DNA of 64,000 nt. It comes from a bacterium. GTDB lineage: Bacteria > Planctomycetota > Planctomycetia > Kolteriales > Kolteriaceae. Within the stretch, counting starts at the first letter, position 1. Each line of letters starts with the position of its first letter. The translations under genes were made by a program, and so were the position numbers. The notes under the pieces are model-generated. The model was given only the letters and a program-made list of their open reading frames with translations, searched no databases and was not told the DNA's origin. Location of the stretch: NCBI GenBank assembly GCA_019753235.1, contig JAIELF010000033.1, forward strand, positions 41,239 through 105,238. Reading direction: 5' to 3'. Shown here in pieces: positions 16,476 through 26,084 of this stretch.

Positions 16476-17210
16476 GGGTGCAGCTCCAGGGTGCAGATTG
16501 GCTTTCCATGGACAGACGGGTCGACCCACGCTTCTCAGCCAACCCAAGTCACTCCTTCTTCCCAGATCGTCCCGATCACGCTTTCGTCTCCATCGGCAAA
16601 ATGAACTTCATTGGCAAAAATTCCCCAGGCCCGTTCATTTGGGGTGGATGGGAGGGTTTTGACGGCATCTACCAAGGAGTTGATCGCTGGGCGGGAGAGG
16701 TACGAACGTGATGTATGTTCAGTTAAAGTGCGATAGAAGTGGAATTGTCAATGCAACAATCTGGGCATCGGCTGCCTGCGAAGAGTTGCCCGCGGAGTTT
16801 GGACCGAAGTTTCTTCCAATCTTAAATGAAACTGGGATTTTTGGGTTTTGAGTGTCCCAAATCCAGATTTTCGGCGACTAGGGAAATGGAGTCTCCGCCG
16901 AGAAGGGATCTCCTCACCCTTCGCTCCGCGTGGCACTAGCGTGCTCGCCTTTGTGTCACGGAAAAAGGGTCTGGACCGACGCGAAGAAAATGAGACCTCC
17001 TCTGTTTCTTCGCAGGTCCAGGCCCTTCTTCGATTTCTTGCAAGTCACCGGGCCAGAAAAGGTTAGAAAACGCCGGCCGGTTCGTCAGGACGGGATCGTG
17101 ACTTCGGGCGACTACCGAGGATCTTTGTCCCCGCCGCTTTCATCCGAACGAACAGCGGCGGTCGTCCCGTGTAGCCAATCCCTTGACGGAACCTGGAAAG
17201 GACCTCTTGG
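16476..17210. other. 735-bp gene-free region between two minus-strand genes
   Basis: No ORF here has a ribosome site or protein-like composition; the small frames at 16436, 16748, 16848 and 16930 look random. The stretch holds several inverted repeats, the strongest at 16962-17030, and an 8-bp perfect stem at 17131-17138/17154-17161. It may encode a structured RNA or hold leader and trailer sequence. Confidence 0.5.
16962..17030. repeat. Long imperfect inverted repeat (25 bp of stem)
   Basis: The left arm (16962-16989) and right arm (17005-17030) pair as an outer stem of 16 positions, with one mismatch and one G-U, then a 3x1 internal loop, then a perfect 9-bp inner stem (GCGAAGAAA with TTTCTTCGC) and a loop of about 15. 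No U-tract follows on either strand. It could be a small structured RNA, a processing site or a MITE-like remnant. Confidence 0.65.
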
Positions 17211-18497
17211 TCAAACGAACGGCGTCTTACCGGGGATCGCGACAGGGGGCACGGGAAGTGGTCCCATTTCGTAGCTGGTCGGCCCTAAAACCTCTTGTGA
17301 GTTGAGCGCCATGTCCCAGGTGATTTTCTTGCCGGTGTAGCTCGCCATCCGGCCCATAATTCCCATCAACGTGCTTTTGGCCATGAAGTCGCCGTCGTTG
17401 ACCGGCTCCCCTTTTCGGATCGAGGCGAAAAGCTCGTTGTGCTCGGTCTGATACGCATCGGTCGGCTTGCCGCGATACTTCCATTCGTTTTCGCCGAGAA
17501 TCTCGTGATAGTTGAACGACCTCTTAAGCGCTCGCCCCTTCGTACCGAAAGCCCAATCCGAAACATCGCTTTGGGTGTCGGGCTGTTGCCGACAGTACGA
17601 AAAACACCGAGCCCCGCTGGCATATTCGTACACGACCGCATGATGATCAAAGATGTGACCGTATTCCGGCTCGGTCCTTGCTTGCCTTCCACCATGGGCG
17701 ACACATTCGGTCGGGTACTCATTGTTCAAATACATGGCGGCCGTATCGAGACTATGGACGTGCTGCTCGACGTTGTGATCGCCACTTAACCAGGTAAAAT
17801 ACAGCCAATTTCGGAGTTGCCATTCCATGTCCGTCCAGGCGGCTTGTCGCGGATACATCCACAGACCGCCCGTGTTGTAGGTGACATGGACACACTGAAC
17901 CTGGCCAATCGCTCCGTCATGAACCTTCGCCATCAACTCCCGTGTCGGGCCGTTGTAGCGGTAGCAGAATCCTGAACAGAGGGCGAGCTTCTTCTCTTTC
18001 GCTTTCTGGGCGGCGGCCATCACTCGCCGAACACCGGGACCATCGACCGCCATCGGCTTCTCGCAGAAAACATGCTTGCCCGCTTCGATGGCGGCTTCGA
18101 GCTGCATCGGACGAAAATGCGGCGGCGTCGCCAGCAAGACCACATCAACGCTTTCGATCACCTTTTGAAAAGCGTCAAAACCGACGAAGCAATGGGCCTG
18201 GTCAACCGCGAAATTCTTGTTCACCGAGAGATTCTGTCGGGCGGCATCGAGCCGATCTTGAAACACGTCTCCCAGCGCGACCAAGCGAACATCGTCGCCG
18301 GCATCCATCGCTTGAACTGCCGCGCCACTCCCGCGACCACCACAACCGACCAGCCCCACACGAATGACATCGCTTCCTTGAGCATGGACATGGGAACCAG
18401 CACCCGTCCAGAGAGCCGTCGTCGCCAAGGCGCCGGCTCCTTTCAAAAACGATCGCCGACTGTTGGTGTTCTGGTTGCTGGATTCGATCGGATTCAC
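17211..18497 (-). CDS. Gfo/Idh/MocA family oxidoreductase, Tat-exported
   Basis: 428 residues. The twin-arginine signal is SRRSFLKGAGALATTALW. The NAD-binding Rossmann start is VGLVGCGGRGSGAA and the family lysine motif is CEKPMAVDGPG; the sugar-binding C-terminal domain includes NVEQHVHSLD. These enzymes oxidise or reduce sugars and inositols with bound NAD(P); exported planctomycete members probably act on polysaccharide-derived sugars. The GTG at 18497 has GGGGGAG nine bases upstream; an open frame to 18560 lacks such a site. It lies 108 nt downstream of the FkbM gene on the same strand. Confidence 0.85.
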   Translation of the reverse strand: MNPIESSNQNTNSRRSFLKGAGALATTALWTGAGSHVHAQGSDVIRVGLVGCGGRGSGAAVQAMDAGDDVRLVALGDVFQDRLDAARQNLSVNKNFAVDQAHCFVGFDAFQKVIESVDVVLLATPPHFRPMQLEAAIEAGKHVFCEKPMAVDGPGVRRVMAAAQKAKEKKLALCSGFCYRYNGPTRELMAKVHDGAIGQVQCVHVTYNTGGLWMYPRQAAWTDMEWQLRNWLYFTWLSGDHNVEQHVHSLDTAAMYLNNEYPTECVAHGGRQARTEPEYGHIFDHHAVVYEYASGARCFSYCRQQPDTQSDVSDWAFGTKGRALKRSFNYHEILGENEWKYRGKPTDAYQTEHNELFASIRKGEPVNDGDFMAKSTLMGIMGRMASYTGKKITWDMALNSQEVLGPTSYEMGPLPVPPVAIPGKTPFV

Positions 18498-18605
18498 TGG
18501 CAAAGTCTCCCCCAAAAGTCGCGATGAATTCTCGATGATCAGAGATCTCTTTTGGTCCAACCTAAACCGCCCACCGCCGGAAAGTCAAAGCATTTCAGCA
18601 CGGTA

Positions 18606-19520
18606 TCACGATGACGCCAAAGCATCCGCGCGTGAACTGGTCAGGCTCGGTCGAGGCCGCCAGCCGGCACAAACAGTGACGTCCCCAACCGAGTCTGTTC
18701 GATCGGCCGAGAACTGCGTGAGAACCTTTTCGAAGACGCGCCGAGACTCGGGGCCATGCAGTTCAATCATGAGGTTGCGCGTGGATCCAAGCCAAGCGGG
18801 GAGATCCTCGAGCACCGCGCGCTCGGCACCTTCAATATCCATCTTGACCAGGTCAAATTCCGCTTGACTCTGTTGGGCCAAAACATCGTCCAGGCTTACC
18901 GATTGAACATCGCCCCGTTCGCCTGGCAAGCATTCGATCACCGATATCGTCGATTCCAACTCCGCGCCCGGCGCCGGTTTGATCAATCGAAGCGATGCCG
19001 ACCGGGGCCAAACACCCTGCGCTCGAAATCGGATCCTCGAAGCAAACGGTTCGAGATTCTGTCGGCACAACACAAGGTTCTCGGGATCGGGTTCGATCAC
19101 CTCGGCATGCGCCTGAGGAAATTGCTGCAGCAAATAGAAACTCGCGCAGCCGATGTTGGCACCGGCATCGACGAAGAGCCGAATCGGCAGCATCAGCGGA
19201 ACCGAACCATATTCTCGCTGCCGAAAAACTTGCCGAACGATAAAGCGATCGCTGGAATTTCGGCGAATGAAAAGTGGATGAGGATACCCTTTGAGGTGAA
19301 GAGCCACGAGACTTCGCGGCATTCGATCCAAGTCCGTTCGTTGAAAAATAGACCGGAGCCAGTGCTCGATATCCAACCGAAGAAGGATCCAAGCTGATTG
19401 AAAACCGAGGGGACGAATGTCCTTCGGAAACGAGCTGAGCAACTTCAACAGGTGGCCGACGGCCACGAATAACTTATGTGGGAGAAAGACCTTCCAGAGA
19501 CGCGACTTTTCCCATCCCAT
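18606..19520 (-). CDS. FkbM family methyltransferase
   Basis: 304 residues. Helical N-terminal third, then the SAM-binding start FVDAGANIGCASFYLL, the acidic VIEPDPENL and the FkbM segment FDLVKMDIEGAERAVLEDL. FkbM-type enzymes O-methylate sugars, polyketides or similar hydroxyls, so a glycan or lipid target is likely. AAAGGA lies nine bases before the ATG. It is downstream of the giant helical protein on the same strand (126-nt gap), and the three minus-strand genes could be one transcript. Confidence 0.8.
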   Translation of the reverse strand: MGWEKSRLWKVFLPHKLFVAVGHLLKLLSSFPKDIRPLGFQSAWILLRLDIEHWLRSIFQRTDLDRMPRSLVALHLKGYPHPLFIRRNSSDRFIVRQVFRQREYGSVPLMLPIRLFVDAGANIGCASFYLLQQFPQAHAEVIEPDPENLVLCRQNLEPFASRIRFRAQGVWPRSASLRLIKPAPGAELESTISVIECLPGERGDVQSVSLDDVLAQQSQAEFDLVKMDIEGAERAVLEDLPAWLGSTRNLMIELHGPESRRVFEKVLTQFSADRTDSVGDVTVCAGWRPRPSLTSSRADALASS

Positions 19521-19646
19521 GGGGACTATCCTTTGTCGATGTCCATCCGACCTGCGTGCTCAATCTCCCGCTGTGGATTAGTTTACGGCGTCGCTGTCGA
19601 TTGGCCGCTGTTGGATTCAACTTCGATTCGGGTTTCGCGAGATGAT

Positions 19647-22600
19647 TCACTTTGGCAAAGGTTCGTCGGCGGGGCCTACATCATCACCTAGCCCATCCAA
19701 AGGACCCATGAATTCCTCGTAGGACACCGGGGCCGGCTCGTTCACGGCCGGGATCAAGTCTTCATAATCGAGCACCCGATCCTCGCGCGCATCGAGGGAG
19801 TTATCGACACACGCCTCCAGTCGGCGAAGCCATTCGGGGACTTCGATCCCTGCCCCATGCTGTTGAGACGTCCATTCATCAAGCGCCTCAACCAGTGAGG
19901 CGAACGCCTGCTTCTCGTCGGCGGCGCGGGGTCTTTCGACACCCCGAGGGGGCAACGATTTCTCCGCGAGCGCGAGAACCTCATCCAATCGCAAGGGACC
20001 GACGAACCCCTCGGCCAGTCGACCTCGAATCGATTGCAGACGAAAGCCACATTTCTCTTCTGTCGCTTCGAGCTGCGTCAACAGCGACCTCGACGCTAAG
20101 GTCGTTCGTCGGTCGAAATCTTCGCGCACCATCGCTGCCAATCCGAAACGTCCTTCCTTCAAAAGGACACTGTGCGCGATGTAGCTGGGCTCTTGCCCCC
20201 AGCGATGCCTTTCAAACTCGATTTTGTGAGCAATCAGATCCACGAGAAGATGGAGGTTGTCGCCGTAATCGGATTGAGGGGTCGTCGTGTTGTAATCTCG
20301 GTACTCGTCGTAGTTTTCCAGGATCACACGGGCGATAAGACCCAGATGATGCGCGGCCGATTCCATCGTCATCTTCCCCGATCGAATCGCCCGCCCGATC
20401 GAGATCTCTGGCCCGTCGGCATCGTCGATTTGTTGCTGAAGATATTCGCTGGGGCCTTGACGAAGAACGCCCCCCAGATTCGCTTCGCTGAGAAACGCCT
20501 GAGTGAACCAATCCCGTCCATACTTCTTCACAAAGGAACGAAACTCTTGCCAGGACCTCTTTGTCCGCAGCGTTTCCACCTCTGAGATGCGAACCAGACT
20601 CGTGTGCCGAGTCCAAATGACAGAGAAATGCTCCACGACGCGGTTCACCACGCTCATGGCCAATAAATCATTCTCGCGCGTCTGTTCCCAATCGGCCAGC
20701 AAACGAGCCAGCCGAATCATGACCTTCTCGAACACATCCCGAAAGACGGTGTCAAACTCCGAGACTTGCACCTGCGTACCGCGAAAGCTCTGCTGCTGCT
20801 CGGCCAAGAGAATGGCGTCGAGAAGATCGCGCGTCCCCCGAAACTCGCCGATGAGAGGGAAAAGCCCGACCAGCATGCGGATTGCCTCTCGCGCATAGCG
20901 AGCGGGTCCGATCTCCGAGGGGCGCCCACCTTTGTCGGCCGACACGTACATCAGGGGGGCCTGTGAAACCGCTTCCATGAAATCCGGCAGCATCTGCCGA
21001 GCGATAGTCTGGTCGCCGAACCGCGCTTGCGATTCAAACCGAGCCATCGTCGGCTCCCAAGGATGCGCGAGTGCCGCGAAATCCTCTTTTCCCCCCAGGG
21101 CAGCGTGCAGCGCCGTCATCGCTCGCAGGGCGTGCGACGTTTCCATCGTGATGTAGATCGTCTTCGCGACGAGCGTCTCGCGAATCGAACTCTGACGCTC
21201 GAACTCAATGAGAGAGTCGCGCGTCCCCGATGGAAGCGTGATCACCCTTTTCTCAAGCCTGATCAGCAAAAGGCGCAGGTCCGCCTTGTTTCGCGTGGCT
21301 CGCTCGATCCAACTGGCGAGCTTGGCGACACGGTCTTTCCCTTCGAAGACGACCTTTTGTGAGGCTAAATACCATAGCCGAGCCACCGTCCCAATAAAGC
21401 GGAGTCGCCGCATCAGTTGTTCGGCTTCCGAAATCGACTCGGAACTCGCGGGACTCTCTTGACCCGCCAGCGATCCCTCCACGCCATCATCGGTTTGATC
21501 GCGATAGGTCATTCCCTCGTAAGCGGCACTGAAGAGTTCCTGGGAATCGCTCCCTTCGGCCAGCGACCTGCCACCCTCGGGTAAGTGAGGAACATTCCAA
21601 AGCTCCTCCGCGTTGGCTTCGATGTAGTCGAGAAACTTCGTCGCCAGATCCGCGGGGTTGAGAGGAACTCCGCCGGACCGGCTTGGCATCGGCTCTTTCG
21701 AAGCGGCATAACCAACGACCCGCGCCATCCAGCGAAGCGAAAGATCATGAAACGAATGACCCGCATGATCAAGCGGAGCCTGATCGACGACCGACAGCCA
21801 TTGCATCAACAACGCCATCGACGAAAGCGCGTCTTCCTTCTCCATTAGCGCGCGAACCACCAAGCCGAACGATTGTGTCGACGTGAAGCTGCTGGCTCTC
21901 TCTCGCCAAAACGCGACATCCCCCGTGCGGGTTCCCCCTAAACGCCACTCCGCGAGAGCCTGCGCGACAAACCGAGCGGCGCTTCGACTCTCGGCCCCCG
22001 AGACACGCCGAACACCGCTAACTTCCACGGTGGCGAATCGATCCCACCATTGAACGAGGGGCTCCCAGCGTTCATCCAAGCGGATCAATGTCGCTTCATG
22101 ACCGATCACGGCCGCCTCGCGCTGCGCAAGGGCATAGCCATCAAAAATCGATTGCACCGTGGCGAGAAGAATATCGACTCGGCTATCGACCACTGAGTCT
22201 TCGACCGAAGCAAAACGATGGAAATTCCCTTGAAAACCGAGAATGTTCCATGGATCGACCATCGCGCCGCACTCAATCGCGCGGTACAGCAGAAGCTCCG
22301 CTTCGATCATCCGGTCGGTGGCGGCAACGACATCCCCGGATAACGCAAAATGTCGGCTCGACTCGATGAGGCACTCGATCTGTGCCCGCATGCGTGTAGA
22401 GGTAACGTCGATCCGAGCCGCTTGCGCTCGACTTGCCTCGGTATAGCCCATCCGCGCAAACAGCAGCGAAAGACGATCGCGTTGCAGTTGCTCGGCCCGT
22501 TGCCGAGAGACGAATTGATTCAACGACGAGCGGACTCCGCCAAACGGTTGGCGAAGACGAAGTGCCTCCTCTCGCAATCGCTGGCCGCGCGGCCCTTTCT

Positions 22601-23612
22601 CGTGATCCAAAAGATGGCGGTAGAACTCGTCTCGGTAAGCAGCAACCTTCGGGACCAACGTGGCAAGCGAAACTTCCGACGAGAACGTGTTAGGCCCGTC
22701 GCCGCTGATGCCCGACGCGAGGAGCATCGTCCCCGCGAGCGCCGCGGCTGCCTCGTGCTCGGCATCGGCTCGGGGTTCGTCGAATCGAGCAATCCAGTCT
22801 ACAAGCGCTTGCAGAATCATTCGGCGAAGGACGAAACGTCGATAGCGACCCCGATTGTCGATCGTATCGGGATCCCACTCGCCGAACTGATAACCAGGTC
22901 GCTGGTTCACTGGGTGCCCGTGATCGTACGCCCTTGGGTCCAGGGCAAGCTCATCGAGCACATCCAGATCCATCGATGCCGACTCTAGAATGCTGACCGG
23001 AGCCGACTGCAATATCGCCAACGTCTTCTGCAGCAAAGAGGCATACGCCCCGCCATCGACACCGACGCCACGACGATAAATCGGAATCGGGCAGACCCGC
23101 TCGTGCGAGTAAGGCTGAGCGGCCTGGCGGTTTTCCAGAACCGCGACGGGCCGATGGCCGATGAAATCATTCAGCGCGTGCACGACCCGTTGGGAAAGTT
23201 GATCGATGGGCTGGCCCAGTTCGAATCCAAGCTTGAGCGATTCCTCGTAAGCTCGGATCAGGAAAAAGGGCGTAAAGAGGTCGGCCTCGGTCAGATGCGC
23301 GAGCAAATCTTCGTGGTGTCGGCGGTAAGAAGGCAGAACACCGTCATGAACCAGACGGATGATCTGGCGGGCCCGGTCGAGCGAACCGAGTCGGCGGGTT
23401 GTCTCCGCAGCCGACATCAACTCGGCGCGCAGCCCCAACCAGGCCGAGAGACCGGCTTCCTTGGAATTCTGCTCCAGAATGCCGAATAGATCAATCACCG
23501 CGCGTTGAAACGGAAGGCTGGGCGTCCCGTCCGAGAGTTCCAGATACCCGAGAATTGCCTCGGCCAGGGAAAGTCGATCCATCCATTCGGCCCCATGTTG
23601 TCTCGAAACCAT
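19647..23612 (-). CDS. Giant helical protein of unknown function (about 1321 aa)
   Basis: I cannot assign a function. The protein is mostly alpha-helical, rich in Arg, Ala, Leu and Glu, with no signal peptide or membrane segment and no P-loop, zinc or nucleotide motif. A distinctive stretch near residues 470-495 reads VDPWNILGFQGNFHRFASVED; from memory this phrase recurs in large planctomycete hypothetical proteins. The start is uncertain: the ATG at 23612 and the ATG at 23582 are both possible and neither has a strong ribosome site; frames further upstream run into the divergent gene. It is divergent from the BatA/VWA gene (about 120 nt), so a joint role with that membrane complex is conceivable. 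Confidence 0.8.
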   Translation of the reverse strand: MVSRQHGAEWMDRLSLAEAILGYLELSDGTPSLPFQRAVIDLFGILEQNSKEAGLSAWLGLRAELMSAAETTRRLGSLDRARQIIRLVHDGVLPSYRRHHEDLLAHLTEADLFTPFFLIRAYEESLKLGFELGQPIDQLSQRVVHALNDFIGHRPVAVLENRQAAQPYSHERVCPIPIYRRGVGVDGGAYASLLQKTLAILQSAPVSILESASMDLDVLDELALDPRAYDHGHPVNQRPGYQFGEWDPDTIDNRGRYRRFVLRRMILQALVDWIARFDEPRADAEHEAAAALAGTMLLASGISGDGPNTFSSEVSLATLVPKVAAYRDEFYRHLLDHEKGPRGQRLREEALRLRQPFGGVRSSLNQFVSRQRAEQLQRDRLSLLFARMGYTEASRAQAARIDVTSTRMRAQIECLIESSRHFALSGDVVAATDRMIEAELLLYRAIECGAMVDPWNILGFQGNFHRFASVEDSVVDSRVDILLATVQSIFDGYALAQREAAVIGHEATLIRLDERWEPLVQWWDRFATVEVSGVRRVSGAESRSAARFVAQALAEWRLGGTRTGDVAFWRERASSFTSTQSFGLVVRALMEKEDALSSMALLMQWLSVVDQAPLDHAGHSFHDLSLRWMARVVGYAASKEPMPSRSGGVPLNPADLATKFLDYIEANAEELWNVPHLPEGGRSLAEGSDSQELFSAAYEGMTYRDQTDDGVEGSLAGQESPASSESISEAEQLMRRLRFIGTVARLWYLASQKVVFEGKDRVAKLASWIERATRNKADLRLLLIRLEKRVITLPSGTRDSLIEFERQSSIRETLVAKTIYITMETSHALRAMTALHAALGGKEDFAALAHPWEPTMARFESQARFGDQTIARQMLPDFMEAVSQAPLMYVSADKGGRPSEIGPARYAREAIRMLVGLFPLIGEFRGTRDLLDAILLAEQQQSFRGTQVQVSEFDTVFRDVFEKVMIRLARLLADWEQTRENDLLAMSVVNRVVEHFSVIWTRHTSLVRISEVETLRTKRSWQEFRSFVKKYGRDWFTQAFLSEANLGGVLRQGPSEYLQQQIDDADGPEISIGRAIRSGKMTMESAAHHLGLIARVILENYDEYRDYNTTTPQSDYGDNLHLLVDLIAHKIEFERHRWGQEPSYIAHSVLLKEGRFGLAAMVREDFDRRTTLASRSLLTQLEATEEKCGFRLQSIRGRLAEGFVGPLRLDEVLALAEKSLPPRGVERPRAADEKQAFASLVEALDEWTSQQHGAGIEVPEWLRRLEACVDNSLDAREDRVLDYEDLIPAVNEPAPVSYEEFMGPLDGLGDDVGPADEPLPK

Positions 23613-23735
23613 GCCATCCGGCGTCGAGCGATATTCTACACAATTAGGAGTTTCTCTCTCGCACCACGTGAGGGCCGACTTCGGTAGAATGATACGGGTC
23701 AGGCAGGGCCTTCTTGCCGCCAAAGGGACTTGCCG

Positions 23736-25895
23736 ATGACGTTGAGCCTGCTGCATCCCTTGCTGGCGGGACTCGCTCTGAGCGCGGTGGCGATCCCGAT
23801 CGTCATTCATCTTCTGCTCCGCCAGCAGCCAAAAACCGTCATCTTCCCAGCACTTGTTCTCTTGAAGCCCCGACAGCTTCAGACCATTCGTCGTCTAAAA
23901 CTGCGCCATTGGCTGTTGCTGTTCCTGCGGGCGGCTTTGCTTGCGGTTCTCGGCTTAGCGCTGGCTCGACCCACCCTTCGCAGCTCGATGCTCTCCATCG
24001 ATCAAGAGGCGCCGCTGGCAGCGGTCATGATTGTCGATGATAGCCCTAGCATGGGTTTGATCGAACGAGGTGATACCCGCTTGACCAGGGCCAAGAGCCT
24101 CGCGCAAGAGGCATCTCAACGACTCCCCGAGGGGAGTCAAATCGCCGTCTTCACCTCGTCGGATAACGGAGGAAGATCGTTGGCGCCGATCTCCGTCGCT
24201 CGTCAGCAACTCGACCGGCTGGAACCCTCCAATGAACAGGGCTCCCTCGCCGACGCGCTGACGGCGGGCTTACAAACGCTCATCGAATCGACCCTGCCCC
24301 GACGCGAGGTCTACATTTTTACCGACGGCTATCGGCACTCTTGGAACATCTCGGGTGACAGTAGGCTGACACTGCTTTGGGAGAAAGTCGGCTCGGACAT
24401 CAACGTCTTTGTCATCAATGTCCGAGCGGAGCAGGCGCAGAATGTTTCCATCGAGAGCGCGCGGCCGGCCGGGGGCTCTGTCGCTCCTCAGGCCGAGATT
24501 GCCATTGATGTTCAGCTTCGATCCAGCGGCGAGGAAACGGACAACATCGTTCGCCTATCCATGGACGGAGAGGCGCGGAGCGAAAAGCCTGTCCGCGTCC
24601 CTGCCGGCCAAGGGATCAAAGTCCCTTTTCAAATCTCGGGCCTGGCCGAGGGTTTTCATCAAGGAGATGTTCGGTTAGCGACCAGCGACGGGCTCGCGAT
24701 TGATGATGTCCGCTATTTTTCGATTGATGTTCGATCGTCTCCGCGAGTCTTGATCGTGAGCGATACTCCTTCCGACGCGATTTACTTCCGCAAGGCGATC
24801 GAACCTGTTTCACCCTCGCCCGAAAGTTCCCGATCATTGACTGAGATTCGGACGCGTGATTGGGAGAAGACTGACCTATCTTCGGTCGACGTGGTGGCGC
24901 TTCTGAACGTCGGGCAACTCGATCAAAAGGGATGGTCAAAGTTGATCGAGTTCATCGCACGTGGCGGCGGGGTCTTCGTGGCCGTCGGTGCATCAGCGCT
25001 AACCGACAGTTATAACGCAACCATGCCGCAAGAGATTCTTCCTGCCCGGCTCGATTCGATTCATGAGCGTCCCCCCACACGATTGTCGATCGGCGAGAAG
25101 CCTCACCCTTTGATGGATCGATTTCGCGAATGGGGCGAATCCGACTTTGCCGACGGCGTGATCCTTCGGTACTGGAAGACGGTTCCCATGCCGGCCGCAG
25201 TGGTGGTGCTTCGGTATGCCGACGGCCAGCCCGCTTTGATCGAGCGAGCGAGCTCGTCCGAACGTGCCGGCCGACTCTTATTGCTCACCACACCGACTCA
25301 CTATCAGGCAAGCGAAATCTGGAATGAACTCCCGCTGAGTTGGTCGTTCGTCGTCCTGGTTGAGGAGATGATCAAGTATCTCGCGGGAACAGGCGAGACT
25401 CGACTCGACTATCTCGCGGGCGAGAACGTCGAGATTCCCCGGCGGCGCGGAGATCCTTGGACGCTGTATGCCGTCAAAGACCCAGCCGGGCCGGTCGAGA
25501 GGTTGGCTGTCGATCATCGGGATACAAGCGTCGTGATTCCGCGCGTCCGAACGATCGGCCAGTACACGGTCACGGCATCGTCCCCCAACCGTCCTTTGGC
25601 AACCGGGTTCAGCGTGAATGTCTCGCCGAACGAAAGTCTGCTTGAGCCGATTTCTGATGACGAAATGCTCGCCACCCTGCCGACCGGCCGGGCAAGTGTC
25701 GTTCGCGATGCCACCGACTTGCAGCGAGCCGAGGGGACCAGCCGAATCGGCCGAGAACTTTTCCCTTGGTTGATGCTGATCGTGATCTGTCTGCTGACGG
25801 CAGAGTCTTATTTCTCGAACTGGTTCTATCGCCGAAAAGAATCCATCCCATCGGTGCCCAATCCATTGCTGTCAAGCTCCACGAAACGATCGTAG
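23736..25895 (+). CDS. BatA/VWA domain membrane protein
   Basis: 719 residues. The N-terminal BatA domain has two helices around residues 5-75, with IPIVIHLLLRQQP between them. A von Willebrand A domain starts near residue 90 with the MIDAS motif DSPSMG. Beta-rich and glutaminase-like segments follow (LNVGQLDQKGW, GGGVFVAVGA), and one C-terminal membrane helix (FPWLMLIVICLLTAE). Such proteins work with MoxR-type AAA+ ATPases in envelope protein maturation or stress tolerance; the MoxR gene in this window is 20 kb away. AAAGGGA precedes the ATG at 23736. Confidence 0.85.
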   Translation: MTLSLLHPLLAGLALSAVAIPIVIHLLLRQQPKTVIFPALVLLKPRQLQTIRRLKLRHWLLLFLRAALLAVLGLALARPTLRSSMLSIDQEAPLAAVMIVDDSPSMGLIERGDTRLTRAKSLAQEASQRLPEGSQIAVFTSSDNGGRSLAPISVARQQLDRLEPSNEQGSLADALTAGLQTLIESTLPRREVYIFTDGYRHSWNISGDSRLTLLWEKVGSDINVFVINVRAEQAQNVSIESARPAGGSVAPQAEIAIDVQLRSSGEETDNIVRLSMDGEARSEKPVRVPAGQGIKVPFQISGLAEGFHQGDVRLATSDGLAIDDVRYFSIDVRSSPRVLIVSDTPSDAIYFRKAIEPVSPSPESSRSLTEIRTRDWEKTDLSSVDVVALLNVGQLDQKGWSKLIEFIARGGGVFVAVGASALTDSYNATMPQEILPARLDSIHERPPTRLSIGEKPHPLMDRFREWGESDFADGVILRYWKTVPMPAAVVVLRYADGQPALIERASSSERAGRLLLLTTPTHYQASEIWNELPLSWSFVVLVEEMIKYLAGTGETRLDYLAGENVEIPRRRGDPWTLYAVKDPAGPVERLAVDHRDTSVVIPRVRTIGQYTVTASSPNRPLATGFSVNVSPNESLLEPISDDEMLATLPTGRASVVRDATDLQRAEGTSRIGRELFPWLMLIVICLLTAESYFSNWFYRRKESIPSVPNPLLSSSTKRS

Positions 25896-26084
25896 GGGCA
25901 CCCACCCGCACAATCATCTCGGCAAGCGGCCTGTCGCCTGCTCGCGTGAAAAATCATGTGCCAAGTTTTCCGTGTGACCATCGCGAGCGAGATCGTACGC
26001 GAGAGGCATTTCTCAATTCGCTTCTCACTTCAAGAGAAACGTGATAACGTCGGAGGCCCGCGCCCGATCGGCGGGGAGAATGAA

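Noticed and set aside
16748..17066. Short frames in the 735-bp gap
   Set aside because: No ribosome sites; composition looks random and inverted repeats cover part of them.
17131..17161. Hairpin as terminator of the Gfo/Idh gene
   Set aside because: Perfect 8-bp stem but no U-tract on the minus strand.
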